Below, piece by piece: positions 9,621 through 18,421 of a stretch of 64,000 bases of DNA. The stretch spans positions 98,283-162,282 of the forward strand of contig NZ_JAMWMR010000013.1 in NCBI RefSeq assembly GCF_023887685.1. Direction: 5' to 3'. Made by a program: the position numbers and the translations under genes. Origin of the DNA: Streptomyces macrolidinus. GTDB lineage: Bacteria > Actinomycetota > Actinomycetes > Streptomycetales > Streptomycetaceae. Under the pieces are notes generated by a model that was not told where the DNA came from, did no database searches, and was given only the letters and a program-made list of their open reading frames with translations. The number at the start of each line of letters is the position of its first letter. The stretch's first letter is position 1.

Positions 9621-12600
9621 TGGAGCCCATCGCCATCGTCGGCATCGACTGCAGATTCCCGGGGGCGCCCGACACCGGCGCCTACTGGGACCTGCTGATG
9701 CGCGGCGCGGACGGGGTGGGTCAGGTGCCCCGGCAGCGGTGGGACGCCAAGGAGTTCTACGCGCGAGCCGGGGACGCCGGGCACGCCAACACCACCGAGG
9801 GCGGCTTCATCGCCGACCCGGACGCCTTCGACCACGAGTTCTTCACCGTCTCGCCGCGCGAAGCCGCCGCCATGGACCCGCAACAGCGGCTGCTGCTCCA
9901 GTCCGCGTGGCGGGCCGTCGAGGACGCGGGGATCGCGCCACGGACCCTCGCCGCCACCCCGACCGGCGTCTTCGTCGGCATCATGGGCAACGAGTGGGCA
10001 CATCTGCACCTCACCGACTACGGCAACGTCACCCCGCAGACCGGCTCCGGGAACGGCTACTGCATGACGGCCAACCGGATCTCGTACCACCTCGATCTGA
10101 AGGGCCCCAGCCTCGCCGTCGACACCGCCTGCTCCTCGTCGCTGGTCGCCACGCATCTCGCGGTCAACGCACTGCTGTCCGAGGAGTGCGACCACGCACT
10201 CGTCGGCGGCGTCAACGTGGCCCTCACCCCCGCCCTGTCGATCTTCTACACCCAGGCCGGGCTCTCCGCACCCGACGGGCGCTGCAAGCCCTTCAGCTCC
10301 GCGGCCGACGGCATCGGCCGCGGCGAGGGCGTCGGCGTCGTCGTACTGCGCAGACTGCGGGACGCGCTCGCCGACGGCCAACGCGTCTACGCCGTCATCC
10401 GCGGCACCGCCGTCAACCAGGACGGCCGCAGCAACGGGCTGACCGCGCCCAACCGTTGGGCCCAGCAGGACGTACTCGCCGCCGCGTACCGCAGGGCGCG
10501 CGTCGAACCCGCCGACGTGGTCTTCACCGAGGCGCACGGCACCGGCACCGGCCTCGGCGACATGATGGAGGTCAAGGCACTCGGCCACCACCACGCGAGC
10601 CGCGCCGACACACCCATGGCGCTCGGCTCGGTCAAGGGCAACATCGGCCACACCGAGGGTGCCGCCGGGATCGCGGGACTGATCAAGGTCGCCCTCTCCC
10701 TGCACCACCGCGTGGTCCCCGCCAGCCGGTTCGCGGCCAAGGAGAACAGACAACTCGCCCTGCGCGACCACGGGTTGCGACTCCTCAAGGCACCGCTGCG
10801 CCTGCCTCCCGGCCCCACGGTCGCCGGACTCAGCAGCTTCGGCATGGGCGGCACCAACGCCCACGCCGTCCTGGAGTCCGCGCCCGCGCCCGCCGCGCGC
10901 CCCCGACCGGCCCACCGCGCCACCCCGAGCGGCATCGGCGCCGCCGTCTTCACCCTCACCGCGCCGAACACCGAGGCGCTGCGCCGCAACCTGCTGACCC
11001 AGGCGGACGCGGCGGCGGCCCGCCGGGTACCACTGGGCCCGTTGGCCAGGTCCGGCAACCGCGTCAAGGCCGGCCACCGGCACCGCTTCGCGACCACCGC
11101 CACCGACACCGCCGAACTCGTCGCCGCACTGCGCGAGTCGGCCGCCGACCCCGCTCTGCTGGCCCGGCTCACCGGCAGCCCCACCGCCCGGCCGCGCATC
11201 GCGTTCCTGTTCGGCGGACAGGGCTCGCAGTACCCCCGGATGACCGCCGCACTGTACGAACAGTCCCCGCTGTACCGGCACTTCCTCGACGAGGCCGACG
11301 CCGCGCTGCTGCCGCACACCGGGCGGTCCGTACGCGACCTGCTCCTCGCGGGCGACGAGGCGGTCCACCGCACCCGATGGACGCAGCCCGCGCTGTTCGC
11401 CGTCGGCTACGCCCTCGGCCGGACCCTGACGGAACTCGGCGCACACCCCGCCATGCTTCTGGGCCACAGCGTCGGCGAGTTCGCCGCCGCCGTCCTGGCA
11501 CGGGCGCTCCCGCTGGACGGCGCCGCCCGACTGGTCGCCGCGCGCGGCGCGCTGATGCAGGAACTCCCCACAGGCGGCGGCATGTTGGCCGTCCGGGTCG
11601 CCCAAGAGGACCTGGCGGCGCGGATCGAGCGGGAACCCCTGATCGGCCTCGCCGCGGTCAACGGCCCCACGTCCACGGTGCTCTCCGGCGACCTGGACGC
11701 CCTGGAACGGATCGGCGCCGAGATCGCGGCCGAGGGAGTCACCACCCGCAGACTCCAGGTCTCGCACGCCTTCCACTCACCGCTGATGCGGCCCGTGCTG
11801 GCCCGCTTCGCGACGATCGCCACCGAGGTCGGCGGGGGAGTACCCGAGATCCCCGTGTACTCGACCGTACGCGGCCGGGTGCTCGACGGCGAGGCGATGG
11901 GAGCGTCGTACTGGGTGGAACACATCGGCGCCACCGTGCTGTTCGGCGACGCGGCCACCGCGCTCCTCGCCGACGGCCCGACCCACCTGGTGGAGATCGG
12001 CGCCCGGCCGGTGCTCTGCGGGATGGTGCGCCGTCTCGACGGCCGTGCCCCCGGCACGGGTCCGGCCCCTGTCCTGCCGGTGCGTGGCCCCGAGTCCGGC
12101 GGCCGGGAACTCGCCGAGGCCCTCGCCGAGTTGTACCGGGGCGGTGTGGAACCCGACTGGGACGCCGTGTACGCACCCGAGGAACGCGTTCCGCATGCGC
12201 TGCCGCCGTACACCTTCTCGACGGAACACCGCTTCTGGTCGAGGAATCCGGTACGGGCTCCGGGAGCGGTCGCCGCCCCGGCGGACGAGCCGGTCGCCCC
12301 GGTGTTCGTACCGCGTCAGCAGCCGCGGACCGCCCGCGCGCTCGATCTGCCGGGCAGTGCGGCGGACCCGGTCGCGGACGCCGTCCTCGACGCCGTCCGG
12401 CTGGTCGGCGGCTACACCGACGCCGAAGTCGGCCCCCACGACCGGCTCTACGAGGATCTCGGCTTCGACTCCGTCATGATCATGGAACTCAAGAACCGGC
12501 TGGAGGACCGGCTCACCGGCATCGGCACCCTCACGGTCCAGGACCTGCTGCCCCGGCTCTCCTCGGTCGGCGACCTCATCACGTTCCTGCGTGAACTCGG

Positions 12601-12751
12601 CGCCGCCGCACCGGACTTCGCGAGCCTCGGGGACATGGAGGAGATCGGCGGCATGGCGGAGACCGGTGACATGGAGGAGATCGGGGACATGGCGGAGATC
12701 GGCGGCATGGCGGAGAACCGAGCACTCAGGCAAGAGGAGAGGACCGCATGA
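9620..12751 (+). CDS. Single-module type I PKS: KS-AT-ACP
   Basis: The protein has 1,043 residues. The KS (about 1-425) has DTACSSSLVA, EAHGTGT and GNIGHTEGAAG, so Cys-His-His is intact; GDMMEVKAL replaces the common GDPIEAxAL. The AT (about 525-810) has GHSVGEFAAAV and SHAFHSP, which predicts malonyl-CoA. The ACP is near residue 949 (LGFDSVMIMEL). There is no KR, DH, ER or TE, so one malonate extension leaves a beta-ketoacyl thioester, the form needed for 3-acyl tetronate assembly. After the ACP comes a tail of five 6-residue acidic repeats (12629-12718). ATG 9620 overlaps the ACP stop and the 3' end overlaps the KASIII start, so the line is translationally coupled. Confidence 0.93.
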   Translation: MEPIAIVGIDCRFPGAPDTGAYWDLLMRGADGVGQVPRQRWDAKEFYARAGDAGHANTTEGGFIADPDAFDHEFFTVSPREAAAMDPQQRLLLQSAWRAVEDAGIAPRTLAATPTGVFVGIMGNEWAHLHLTDYGNVTPQTGSGNGYCMTANRISYHLDLKGPSLAVDTACSSSLVATHLAVNALLSEECDHALVGGVNVALTPALSIFYTQAGLSAPDGRCKPFSSAADGIGRGEGVGVVVLRRLRDALADGQRVYAVIRGTAVNQDGRSNGLTAPNRWAQQDVLAAAYRRARVEPADVVFTEAHGTGTGLGDMMEVKALGHHHASRADTPMALGSVKGNIGHTEGAAGIAGLIKVALSLHHRVVPASRFAAKENRQLALRDHGLRLLKAPLRLPPGPTVAGLSSFGMGGTNAHAVLESAPAPAARPRPAHRATPSGIGAAVFTLTAPNTEALRRNLLTQADAAAARRVPLGPLARSGNRVKAGHRHRFATTATDTAELVAALRESAADPALLARLTGSPTARPRIAFLFGGQGSQYPRMTAALYEQSPLYRHFLDEADAALLPHTGRSVRDLLLAGDEAVHRTRWTQPALFAVGYALGRTLTELGAHPAMLLGHSVGEFAAAVLARALPLDGAARLVAARGALMQELPTGGGMLAVRVAQEDLAARIEREPLIGLAAVNGPTSTVLSGDLDALERIGAEIAAEGVTTRRLQVSHAFHSPLMRPVLARFATIATEVGGGVPEIPVYSTVRGRVLDGEAMGASYWVEHIGATVLFGDAATALLADGPTHLVEIGARPVLCGMVRRLDGRAPGTGPAPVLPVRGPESGGRELAEALAELYRGGVEPDWDAVYAPEERVPHALPPYTFSTEHRFWSRNPVRAPGAVAAPADEPVAPVFVPRQQPRTARALDLPGSAADPVADAVLDAVRLVGGYTDAEVGPHDRLYEDLGFDSVMIMELKNRLEDRLTGIGTLTVQDLLPRLSSVGDLITFLRELGAAAPDFASLGDMEEIGGMAETGDMEEIGDMAEIGGMAENRALRQEERTA
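12629..12718 (+). repeat. Five tandem 18-bp units coding acidic hexapeptides
   Basis: Reading in the PKS frame, the units are GDMEEI, GGMAET, GDMEEI, GDMAEI and GGMAEN. They lie between the ACP domain and the C-terminus. The repeats are nearly identical at DNA level, suggesting recent slippage expansion of a tail or docking segment. Confidence 0.85.
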
Positions 12752-13770
12752 CCACCCCGACGACCTGTCTGGCCTCCGTCGGCACCGCACTGCCCGGCGA
12801 CCCCGTGGACAACGCCACCCTGGCCAAGGTGCTCGGCATCAACGAGGACTGGATGGAGGTCTTCATCGGTACCAGGACGCGCTACTTCGCCCGGGACCTC
12901 GGCACCGGAGAGGTCCGCTGGTCGCTCGCCGACCTGTGCGCGCAGGCCGCCGAGAAGGCACTCGCCGCCCCGGACACCGACCCGGCCGAGATCGAGTTCA
13001 TCGTCCTCGGCACGGCCACCCCCGACACCCTGATGCCCGCCACCGTCAACCAGGTCGCCGACCAGCTCGGCCTGGACCAACTGCCCACCTTCCAGCTCCA
13101 GTCCGGCTGCGCCGGAGCGGTACAGGCCCTGGACGTAGCCCGGTCGATGATCGCCTCCGGCCGGTTCCGTACCGGTCTCGTCATGGGCGGCGACGTGTGC
13201 AGCAAGCACCTCGACCTCCAGCGCGACCTGTCCGCCGCCGCCCCCGGCGACCTCGTCAACCACGTCCTGTTCGGCGACGGCGCGGGCGCCGCCGTCCTCA
13301 CCGACGAGCCGCGCGGTCAGCGACTCGCGCTGCGCCATGTCCTCAACCGCTTCACCGGGCTGGGCCGTGAGCCGGGTCAGATCATCGAGTGGTTCGGGCT
13401 CGCCGACCGCCATGACGACCGGCAGGCCCTCATCGAGGACTACAAGGCCATCGAGGAGTCCGTGCCCGTCATGGCCGTCGAGATCCTCTGGGAGATCCTC
13501 GGTGAACTCGACTGGGGCGCCGAGCAGTTGGACTATCTGCTGCCACCCCAGTTGTCCGGCCGGATGACCCGCCGCATCACCGAGGAGCTCGACGTGCCGA
13601 CCGCGCGCGACATCTCGTGCGTCGCGGACACCGGTAACAACGGGAACGCCCTGCCCTTCCTGCAGATCGAGAAGCTGCTGGAGCGGATGTCCTGCGGCGA
13701 GCGGGCCCTCGCGGTCGCCGTCGAGTCCAGCAAGTGGATCAAGGCCGGCTTCGCCCTGGAGAAGATATGA
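12748..13770 (+). CDS. KASIII (FabH-like) enzyme, tetronate-type condensation candidate
   Basis: The 340-residue thiolase-fold enzyme has a nucleophile Cys121 in LQSGCAGAVQAL, FGDGAGAAVL, and an Asn297 in DTGNNGNALP where FabH has its catalytic Asn. The FabH HQAN motif is replaced by PPQLS (266-270), so the His that assists decarboxylation is missing. Tetronate pathways use a KASIII homologue to join a beta-ketoacyl thioester with glyceryl-S-ACP; that substrate has no carboxylate to lose, so this loss is chemically plausible. ATGA overlap with the PKS upstream and ATATGA with the ACP downstream ties it to both partners. The family is sure; the reaction is inferred from neighbours. Confidence 0.87.
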   Translation: MTTPTTCLASVGTALPGDPVDNATLAKVLGINEDWMEVFIGTRTRYFARDLGTGEVRWSLADLCAQAAEKALAAPDTDPAEIEFIVLGTATPDTLMPATVNQVADQLGLDQLPTFQLQSGCAGAVQALDVARSMIASGRFRTGLVMGGDVCSKHLDLQRDLSAAAPGDLVNHVLFGDGAGAAVLTDEPRGQRLALRHVLNRFTGLGREPGQIIEWFGLADRHDDRQALIEDYKAIEESVPVMAVEILWEILGELDWGAEQLDYLLPPQLSGRMTRRITEELDVPTARDISCVADTGNNGNALPFLQIEKLLERMSCGERALAVAVESSKWIKAGFALEKI

Positions 13771-14039
13771 GCATCGACAGCACCGCCCCCGCCCCCGTAC
13801 CCGCTACGGGTGGTCTCGACCTCGACGCCTACGTCCGGCTCGTCAACGACGAGGTCGGCATGCCGCTCGCACCCGACCAGGTGGCCTGCGACTTCGACGA
13901 ACTCCCCGAGTGGGACTCGCTGTACCTCCTCAAGCTCGTCACCACCCTGGAACTCGCCCTCGGCCGCAGGGTCCCGGTCGCCGAAGTCCTGCAGGCCCGC
14001 AGCCTCGGCGAGATCTACGAACTGGCGGTGAGCGGGTGA
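13767..14039 (+). CDS. Acyl carrier protein (probable glyceryl-ACP)
   Basis: This 90-residue carrier has its attachment site in LPEWDSLYLLKLV at about residues 48-60, and differs clearly from the first ACP and from PKS-type ACP domains. It sits directly after the KASIII gene (4-bp overlap) and before the 2-oxoacid-type acyltransferase (GTGA overlap). That is the order expected for the ACP that receives glyceryl from FkbH in tetronate clusters. The assignment rests on position, not on any sequence signature for glycerate. Confidence 0.87.
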   Translation: MSIDSTAPAPVPATGGLDLDAYVRLVNDEVGMPLAPDQVACDFDELPEWDSLYLLKLVTTLELALGRRVPVAEVLQARSLGEIYELAVSG

Positions 14040-14896
14040 CCCCCACCACCGTCGTCGAACGGCGCCGCCGCCACACCCTGTACTTCCTGGAGTGGGCGGC
14101 GGCCCAGCGGCCCGTGCACCTCGACACCGACATCGACATGACCCGCGTCCAGGCGCACCGCGCCGCCGCCCGCGACAACGGCCGCCGCTATGCGGTGGTC
14201 AGCTATCTGCTGTACGCCGCAGGGCGGGTCCTCGACCGTCACCCGCAGGCCAACGCCGCCATGGCCCCCGGCTGGCCCGGACTGCTGCGGCGCCCGAGAA
14301 CCGTCCGCTTCGACGGCGTCACCGCCAAACTCGCCCTGGACCGGCCCGTCGAGGGCGAACGCACCGTACTCTCGGCGCGCGTTCCCGGACTGGAGGCGGC
14401 GAGCCTGCGCGAGATCCAGGAACGCGTCGACCGCTACCGGGGCGAACAGGCCGCCGAACTGCCCGAGTTCAGGGGCGTCCGCACGCTCGGCAGACTTCCG
14501 GTCCCGCTCGGCAGGGCCGCCTTCGCCGCGGCACTGCGCGATCCCCGTAGGCGGGCCGGTGTGTTCGGCACCGTCTCGGTCAGCTCGCTCGGCCACCGCA
14601 GCGTCGACGGCTTCCACTCGGCCGGTGGCACAGCCGTGACCCTCTGCGCGGGCCGCGTCGTGGACCGGGCGGTCGTGCGCGACGGCGTCGTGGTGCCCGC
14701 GCCCGTGATGCGGCTCGGCCTCACCTTCGACCACCGGGTGATCGACGGCGCGACCGCCGCCGATGTGCTCTCCGATCTCCGCCACACGCTGGAGGCCTTC
14801 GATGACGGCACCTGGGGGCAGGACCCCGGGCCGGACTCTCGGGAAGCCGCTCGTGCTCTCCGGACCGTCGGCGGACTGGAGCGGCGTACGCGCTGA
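14036..14896 (+). CDS. 2-oxoacid dehydrogenase-type acyltransferase
   Basis: The protein has 286 residues and corresponds to the catalytic domain of dihydrolipoamide acyltransferases without lipoyl or subunit-binding domains. The active-site motif FDHRVIDGATAADVL at about residues 230-244 holds the catalytic His and Asp. Stand-alone members occur in agglomerin, tetronomycin and spirotetronate clusters, where they acetylate the tetronate hydroxymethyl group before elimination. The GTG at 14036 overlaps the ACP stop. The 3' end overlaps the phosphopantetheinyl transferase by 95 bp. The family is clear and the acetylation role is inferred from context. Confidence 0.85.
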   Translation: MTPTTVVERRRRHTLYFLEWAAAQRPVHLDTDIDMTRVQAHRAAARDNGRRYAVVSYLLYAAGRVLDRHPQANAAMAPGWPGLLRRPRTVRFDGVTAKLALDRPVEGERTVLSARVPGLEAASLREIQERVDRYRGEQAAELPEFRGVRTLGRLPVPLGRAAFAAALRDPRRRAGVFGTVSVSSLGHRSVDGFHSAGGTAVTLCAGRVVDRAVVRDGVVVPAPVMRLGLTFDHRVIDGATAADVLSDLRHTLEAFDDGTWGQDPGPDSREAARALRTVGGLERRTR

Positions 14897-15683
14897 CCTG
14901 CGTCGGCACGGGGCCGCGGTGGTCTGCGCCCGCCCGGACGACTGGCGAACGGAGCAGGCGGGCGGGCCACGGTTGCGCGCACTCCTGGGCCACGACTGGG
15001 AGCGCTACCGCGCACTGACGCACCCACTGGTCCGTACCCGGTTCGCCGCCTCCCGCCTCCTGCTGAAGTCCGCCGCCGCAGCCGCGCTCGGCGTACGACC
15101 CGAGGCCGTCGAACTCGGCTACAGCCTCACCGGACGCCCCGGCCTGCGCGGCTACGACGGCCTGGACATCAGCCTCAGCCACACCGACGACCTGCTGCTG
15201 GTCGGCCTGGCCGGCGGCGCCACCATCGGCGTCGATGCCGAGCGCGGCGACCGCGCCCTGTACGGGCCGGGGCTGGGCCGGCACCTGTGCACCCCGTACG
15301 AGAGGGAGCGGATCGAGGCCCTGCCGGCCGCCGAACGCAACCCCGCCGTGCTCCGCCTGTGGACGCTGAAGGAGGCCTACACCAAGGCCCTCGGACTCGG
15401 CCTGCTGTTCCGCTTCACCGACTTCGGCTTCAGCCCGGACCGGGCGCCCACGGACGTGCTGCGCCCCGACGGCACCCCCGCCACGGTCGGCGCCTGGGCC
15501 TTCCACTCCCTGTCGGTCGCGGACCACACCCTCGCCGTCGCCGTACGCGACGCGGGCTTCGGCCACGCGACGGACACGACGACGGCCACCGCACTCGACC
15601 CGGCTCTCGTGGACGCCCTGACCAGGGCACCGGGGGAGGAGGAACCGGCGGGATCCTCACCCGGCGCGCTGGACCGGCCGTGA
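14802..15683 (+). CDS. Sfp-type 4'-phosphopantetheinyl transferase
   Basis: The protein has 293 residues. It converts apo carrier proteins to holo forms using CoA. Signature residues are IGVDAERG and WTLKEAYTKALGLG (magnesium- and CoA-binding), with SLSHTDDLLLVG before them. The ATG at 14802 is chosen for its GGAGG six bases upstream, although this places 95 bp inside the previous gene. The C-terminal region beyond about residue 245 is low-complexity and not conserved. It closes the plus-strand assembly operon, and its last 27 bp overlap the 3' end of the opposing SARP gene. It probably serves both free ACPs and the PKS ACP of locus A. Confidence 0.88.
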   Translation: MTAPGGRTPGRTLGKPLVLSGPSADWSGVRADLRRHGAAVVCARPDDWRTEQAGGPRLRALLGHDWERYRALTHPLVRTRFAASRLLLKSAAAAALGVRPEAVELGYSLTGRPGLRGYDGLDISLSHTDDLLLVGLAGGATIGVDAERGDRALYGPGLGRHLCTPYERERIEALPAAERNPAVLRLWTLKEAYTKALGLGLLFRFTDFGFSPDRAPTDVLRPDGTPATVGAWAFHSLSVADHTLAVAVRDAGFGHATDTTTATALDPALVDALTRAPGEEEPAGSSPGALDRP

Positions 15684-18413
15684 CGGGAGGAAGAGCCAGA
15701 TCCCGGGCCGGACTTCGAGCGGGACCGAGGACACGGCCGCCGACCGGCCCGACGCGAGCGCCGTACGGAGGGCGGACGCCGTGCGCCGCGCGTACTCGGT
15801 CCAGCGGTGGTCACCGGCGGAGCGCGCCGCGCTCGCGCACTCCTCCAGGCGGGCGAGCGCCTCCTCGTGGCGGCCCTCGCGCTGGGCCACCAGCGCCAGC
15901 CCGCGCAGCGCCTCGGCCGAGCCCCGCGCGTCGTCGTCCGACCGGCTCACCGACAGGGCGTGTTCGTAGGCCCGTTCGGCCTGCGCCGTCCGCCCCATGC
16001 CGAGGAGCACGTCCGCCTCGGCGGACAGACAGCGGCCCGCCGCCGTCCGGTCGCCGTGGCGGGTGAACAGATGCCAGGCGAGGCGGTACCGGTCGAGCGC
16101 CGACGACGTCCGACGGCGCTGCCAGGCCAGGTCGCCGAGGGAGCGCAGGATCACGGCCTCCGCGTGGACGTCACCGGACCGGCGGGCCGCGTCCAGCGCG
16201 AGGTCGTGCGTCGCCTCCCACTCGTCCCACAGGGCGCCCGCCTCGTAGTAGCCCGCCGCGGCCGAGGCCAACGAGCAGCACAGACTCCACAACCCGTGCG
16301 CGTGGGCCTGCCGTACGGCTTCCGACAGGCCCGCGGACTCCTCCTGGAACCACCGCAGCGGCGCGCCGCCGACCACCTCCGCACCGGAGAGCGCGGTCAT
16401 GGCCAGGGGCTCGGCCTTGTCGGCGAGCCGGTCCCGGCCGGGCGCCAGCCGCGCGTCCGCGTGCCGGGCCAGGGCCAGGAAGGCACGGCACGACCGCTCC
16501 ACGGCCGCGGGTCCTTCCTGCGGAGACTCCTGCGCCAGCACCTCGAGGGACAGCGAACGCAGCAGCGCGTGGAAGCCGTAGCGCACCGGGGTCAGCCGCC
16601 CCGGCCGCCGCCGCGCCTCCAGCAGATGAGCCCGTACCAGCTCCTCGGTGAGCCGCTCGGCCTCCGTCCGGTCCGTGGCGAGCAGCGCCGCCGCGCTCCA
16701 CAGGGCGAAGTCGGGCAGTGCGGCCAGCCCGAGGATCCGGAAGGCGTGCCGGGCCTCCTCGCCCACGTCGAGGTAGGCGGTCAGCAGACTGCTGCGTACG
16801 TCGAGGTCGCCCAGCGACAGCGCGGCCAGCCGGGTCCGCTCGTCGCGCAGCCGTTGGGCGAGCCCGGCGGCCGTCCAGTGCGGGCGGGCCGCGAGCCCGG
16901 CGGCGGCCACCCGAAGGGCCAGTGGGAGTCGGCCGCAGAGCCGGGCGATCTCCTTCGCCGCCTCCGGGTCGTCCCGCATCCGCTGCCCGCCGCATGCCGC
17001 GAGCAGGGCCTCGGCCTCCTGTGCGGAGAGCACGTCGAGGGCAAGCTGCCGTACGCTCTCCAGCGCCCCGAGCACCTGACGGCTCGTCACCAGCACCGTA
17101 CTGTCCGGCACGGCCGACAGCACCGGCCGGATCTGGGCCTCCGAGGCGGCGTCGTCCAGGACGATGAGCATCTTGCGGCCCTCGGTGCGCCGGTGCAGCA
17201 GTTCCGCGAGTTCCGCCTCGGACAGCGGCAGCGGATCCGCGCCGGAGTCCGTTCCCGCCGCTGCTCCTGCCCGCGGCCCGCGCAGTCGGCGCAGCAGCGT
17301 CGCCAGGGCGGCCCTCGGCTCGACGGGCCGCCCGCCCGCGTCCCGCAACGTCACGAGGACCCGTCCGTCGGGGAACCGGTCTCCGGCGTCATGGGCCAGT
17401 CGCACGGCCAGCGCCGTCTTCCCCGCGCCCGCCCGGCCCGACAGCACCAGCACCTTGTTCCGTACCGATGGATCGGACGCCAACAGCCGCTCTCCGTAGG
17501 CGAGTTGGCCCTTGCGCCCGGTGAAGTCCGACACGGCGGGCGGCAGCCACACCGTGGGCCCCGTGTCCCGGCCGCCTTCCGCGGCCCTGCCGGATCCGCC
17601 GACGCCGGATCCGCCGACGGGAGTGAGCCGGTGCGCGGGCTCGCGGTGCCAGGCCAGCGAGGGGTCGGAGGCCAGGACCCGCTCCAGCAGCCTGCTCAAC
17701 ACCGGGCCCGGCTCCACCCCCAGTTCGTCGATCAGCGACCGCCGCGCCTGGTGATAGACCTGGAGGGCGTCGGACTGCCGACCGCAACGGTAGAGCGCCA
17801 CCATCAGATGGCAGTGCAGCGTCTCCCGGAGCGGATGTTCGTGCGCCAGGGCCATCAGCTCACCGACCAGTTCCTGGTGCAGCCCGAGCCGCAGTTCGGC
17901 GGAGATCCGCTGTTCCAGCACCTCCGCGCGCAGTTCGTTCAGTCTGATCGCGGAGGTCTCCAGCGAGGGCCCGTGCGGCACGCCCGACAGCGCGGGCCCC
18001 GTCCACAGCCCGAGCGCGCGGCTCAGCGCCTGCGCGGCGGCCCCGTACTCGCGGCGGCCGTACGCGGCCCGGCCCTCGGCGCGCAGCGACTCGAAGACGG
18101 TCAGATCCAGGTCCTCCGGGGCGATCCGCATCAGATAGCCGGGCGGCCGGGTCAGCAGCGGCTGCACCGGTCCCGTCTCCACCGCGGCCTCGCCGCTGTC
18201 CGCCAGCAGGGCCTTGCGCAGTTGGGACACATACACCTGGAGGGTGGTGGTGGCCGTGCGCGGTGGCTCCGCGCCCCACAACTCGTCGATCAGGGCATGG
18301 GTCGACACCACCGTGTTGCTCTGCACCAACAAGGTGGCCAGGACCGCGCGCGGCTTGGCCGCGGACGGCGTACGAGGGGTCATGCGCACGGGGCCGAGCA
18401 CGCGGTATCTCAT
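15657..18413 (-). CDS. SARP-family transcriptional regulator with NB-ARC and TPR domains
   Basis: This 918-residue AfsR-type regulator has an N-terminal OmpR-like winged helix (about 1-95), a bacterial transcriptional activation domain (about 98-245), a P-loop GRAGAGKT at 326-333 with a downstream Walker B LIVLDD, and C-terminal helical TPR-like repeats. SARPs recruit RNA polymerase at direct repeats near -35 boxes. The ATG at 18413 lies 8 bp after the stop of the AfsA homologue on the same strand, and its own Shine-Dalgarno is weak, so translation is probably coupled. It is the likely pathway-specific activator of locus A. Its target could be the CAAG-N7-TTAG motif or other repeats; sequence alone does not decide this. 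Confidence 0.9.
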   Translation of the reverse strand: MRYRVLGPVRMTPRTPSAAKPRAVLATLLVQSNTVVSTHALIDELWGAEPPRTATTTLQVYVSQLRKALLADSGEAAVETGPVQPLLTRPPGYLMRIAPEDLDLTVFESLRAEGRAAYGRREYGAAAQALSRALGLWTGPALSGVPHGPSLETSAIRLNELRAEVLEQRISAELRLGLHQELVGELMALAHEHPLRETLHCHLMVALYRCGRQSDALQVYHQARRSLIDELGVEPGPVLSRLLERVLASDPSLAWHREPAHRLTPVGGSGVGGSGRAAEGGRDTGPTVWLPPAVSDFTGRKGQLAYGERLLASDPSVRNKVLVLSGRAGAGKTALAVRLAHDAGDRFPDGRVLVTLRDAGGRPVEPRAALATLLRRLRGPRAGAAAGTDSGADPLPLSEAELAELLHRRTEGRKMLIVLDDAASEAQIRPVLSAVPDSTVLVTSRQVLGALESVRQLALDVLSAQEAEALLAACGGQRMRDDPEAAKEIARLCGRLPLALRVAAAGLAARPHWTAAGLAQRLRDERTRLAALSLGDLDVRSSLLTAYLDVGEEARHAFRILGLAALPDFALWSAAALLATDRTEAERLTEELVRAHLLEARRRPGRLTPVRYGFHALLRSLSLEVLAQESPQEGPAAVERSCRAFLALARHADARLAPGRDRLADKAEPLAMTALSGAEVVGGAPLRWFQEESAGLSEAVRQAHAHGLWSLCCSLASAAAGYYEAGALWDEWEATHDLALDAARRSGDVHAEAVILRSLGDLAWQRRRTSSALDRYRLAWHLFTRHGDRTAAGRCLSAEADVLLGMGRTAQAERAYEHALSVSRSDDDARGSAEALRGLALVAQREGRHEEALARLEECASAARSAGDHRWTEYARRTASALRTALASGRSAAVSSVPLEVRPGIWLFLPSRPVQRAG

Positions 18414-18421
18414 CGCGCGGC

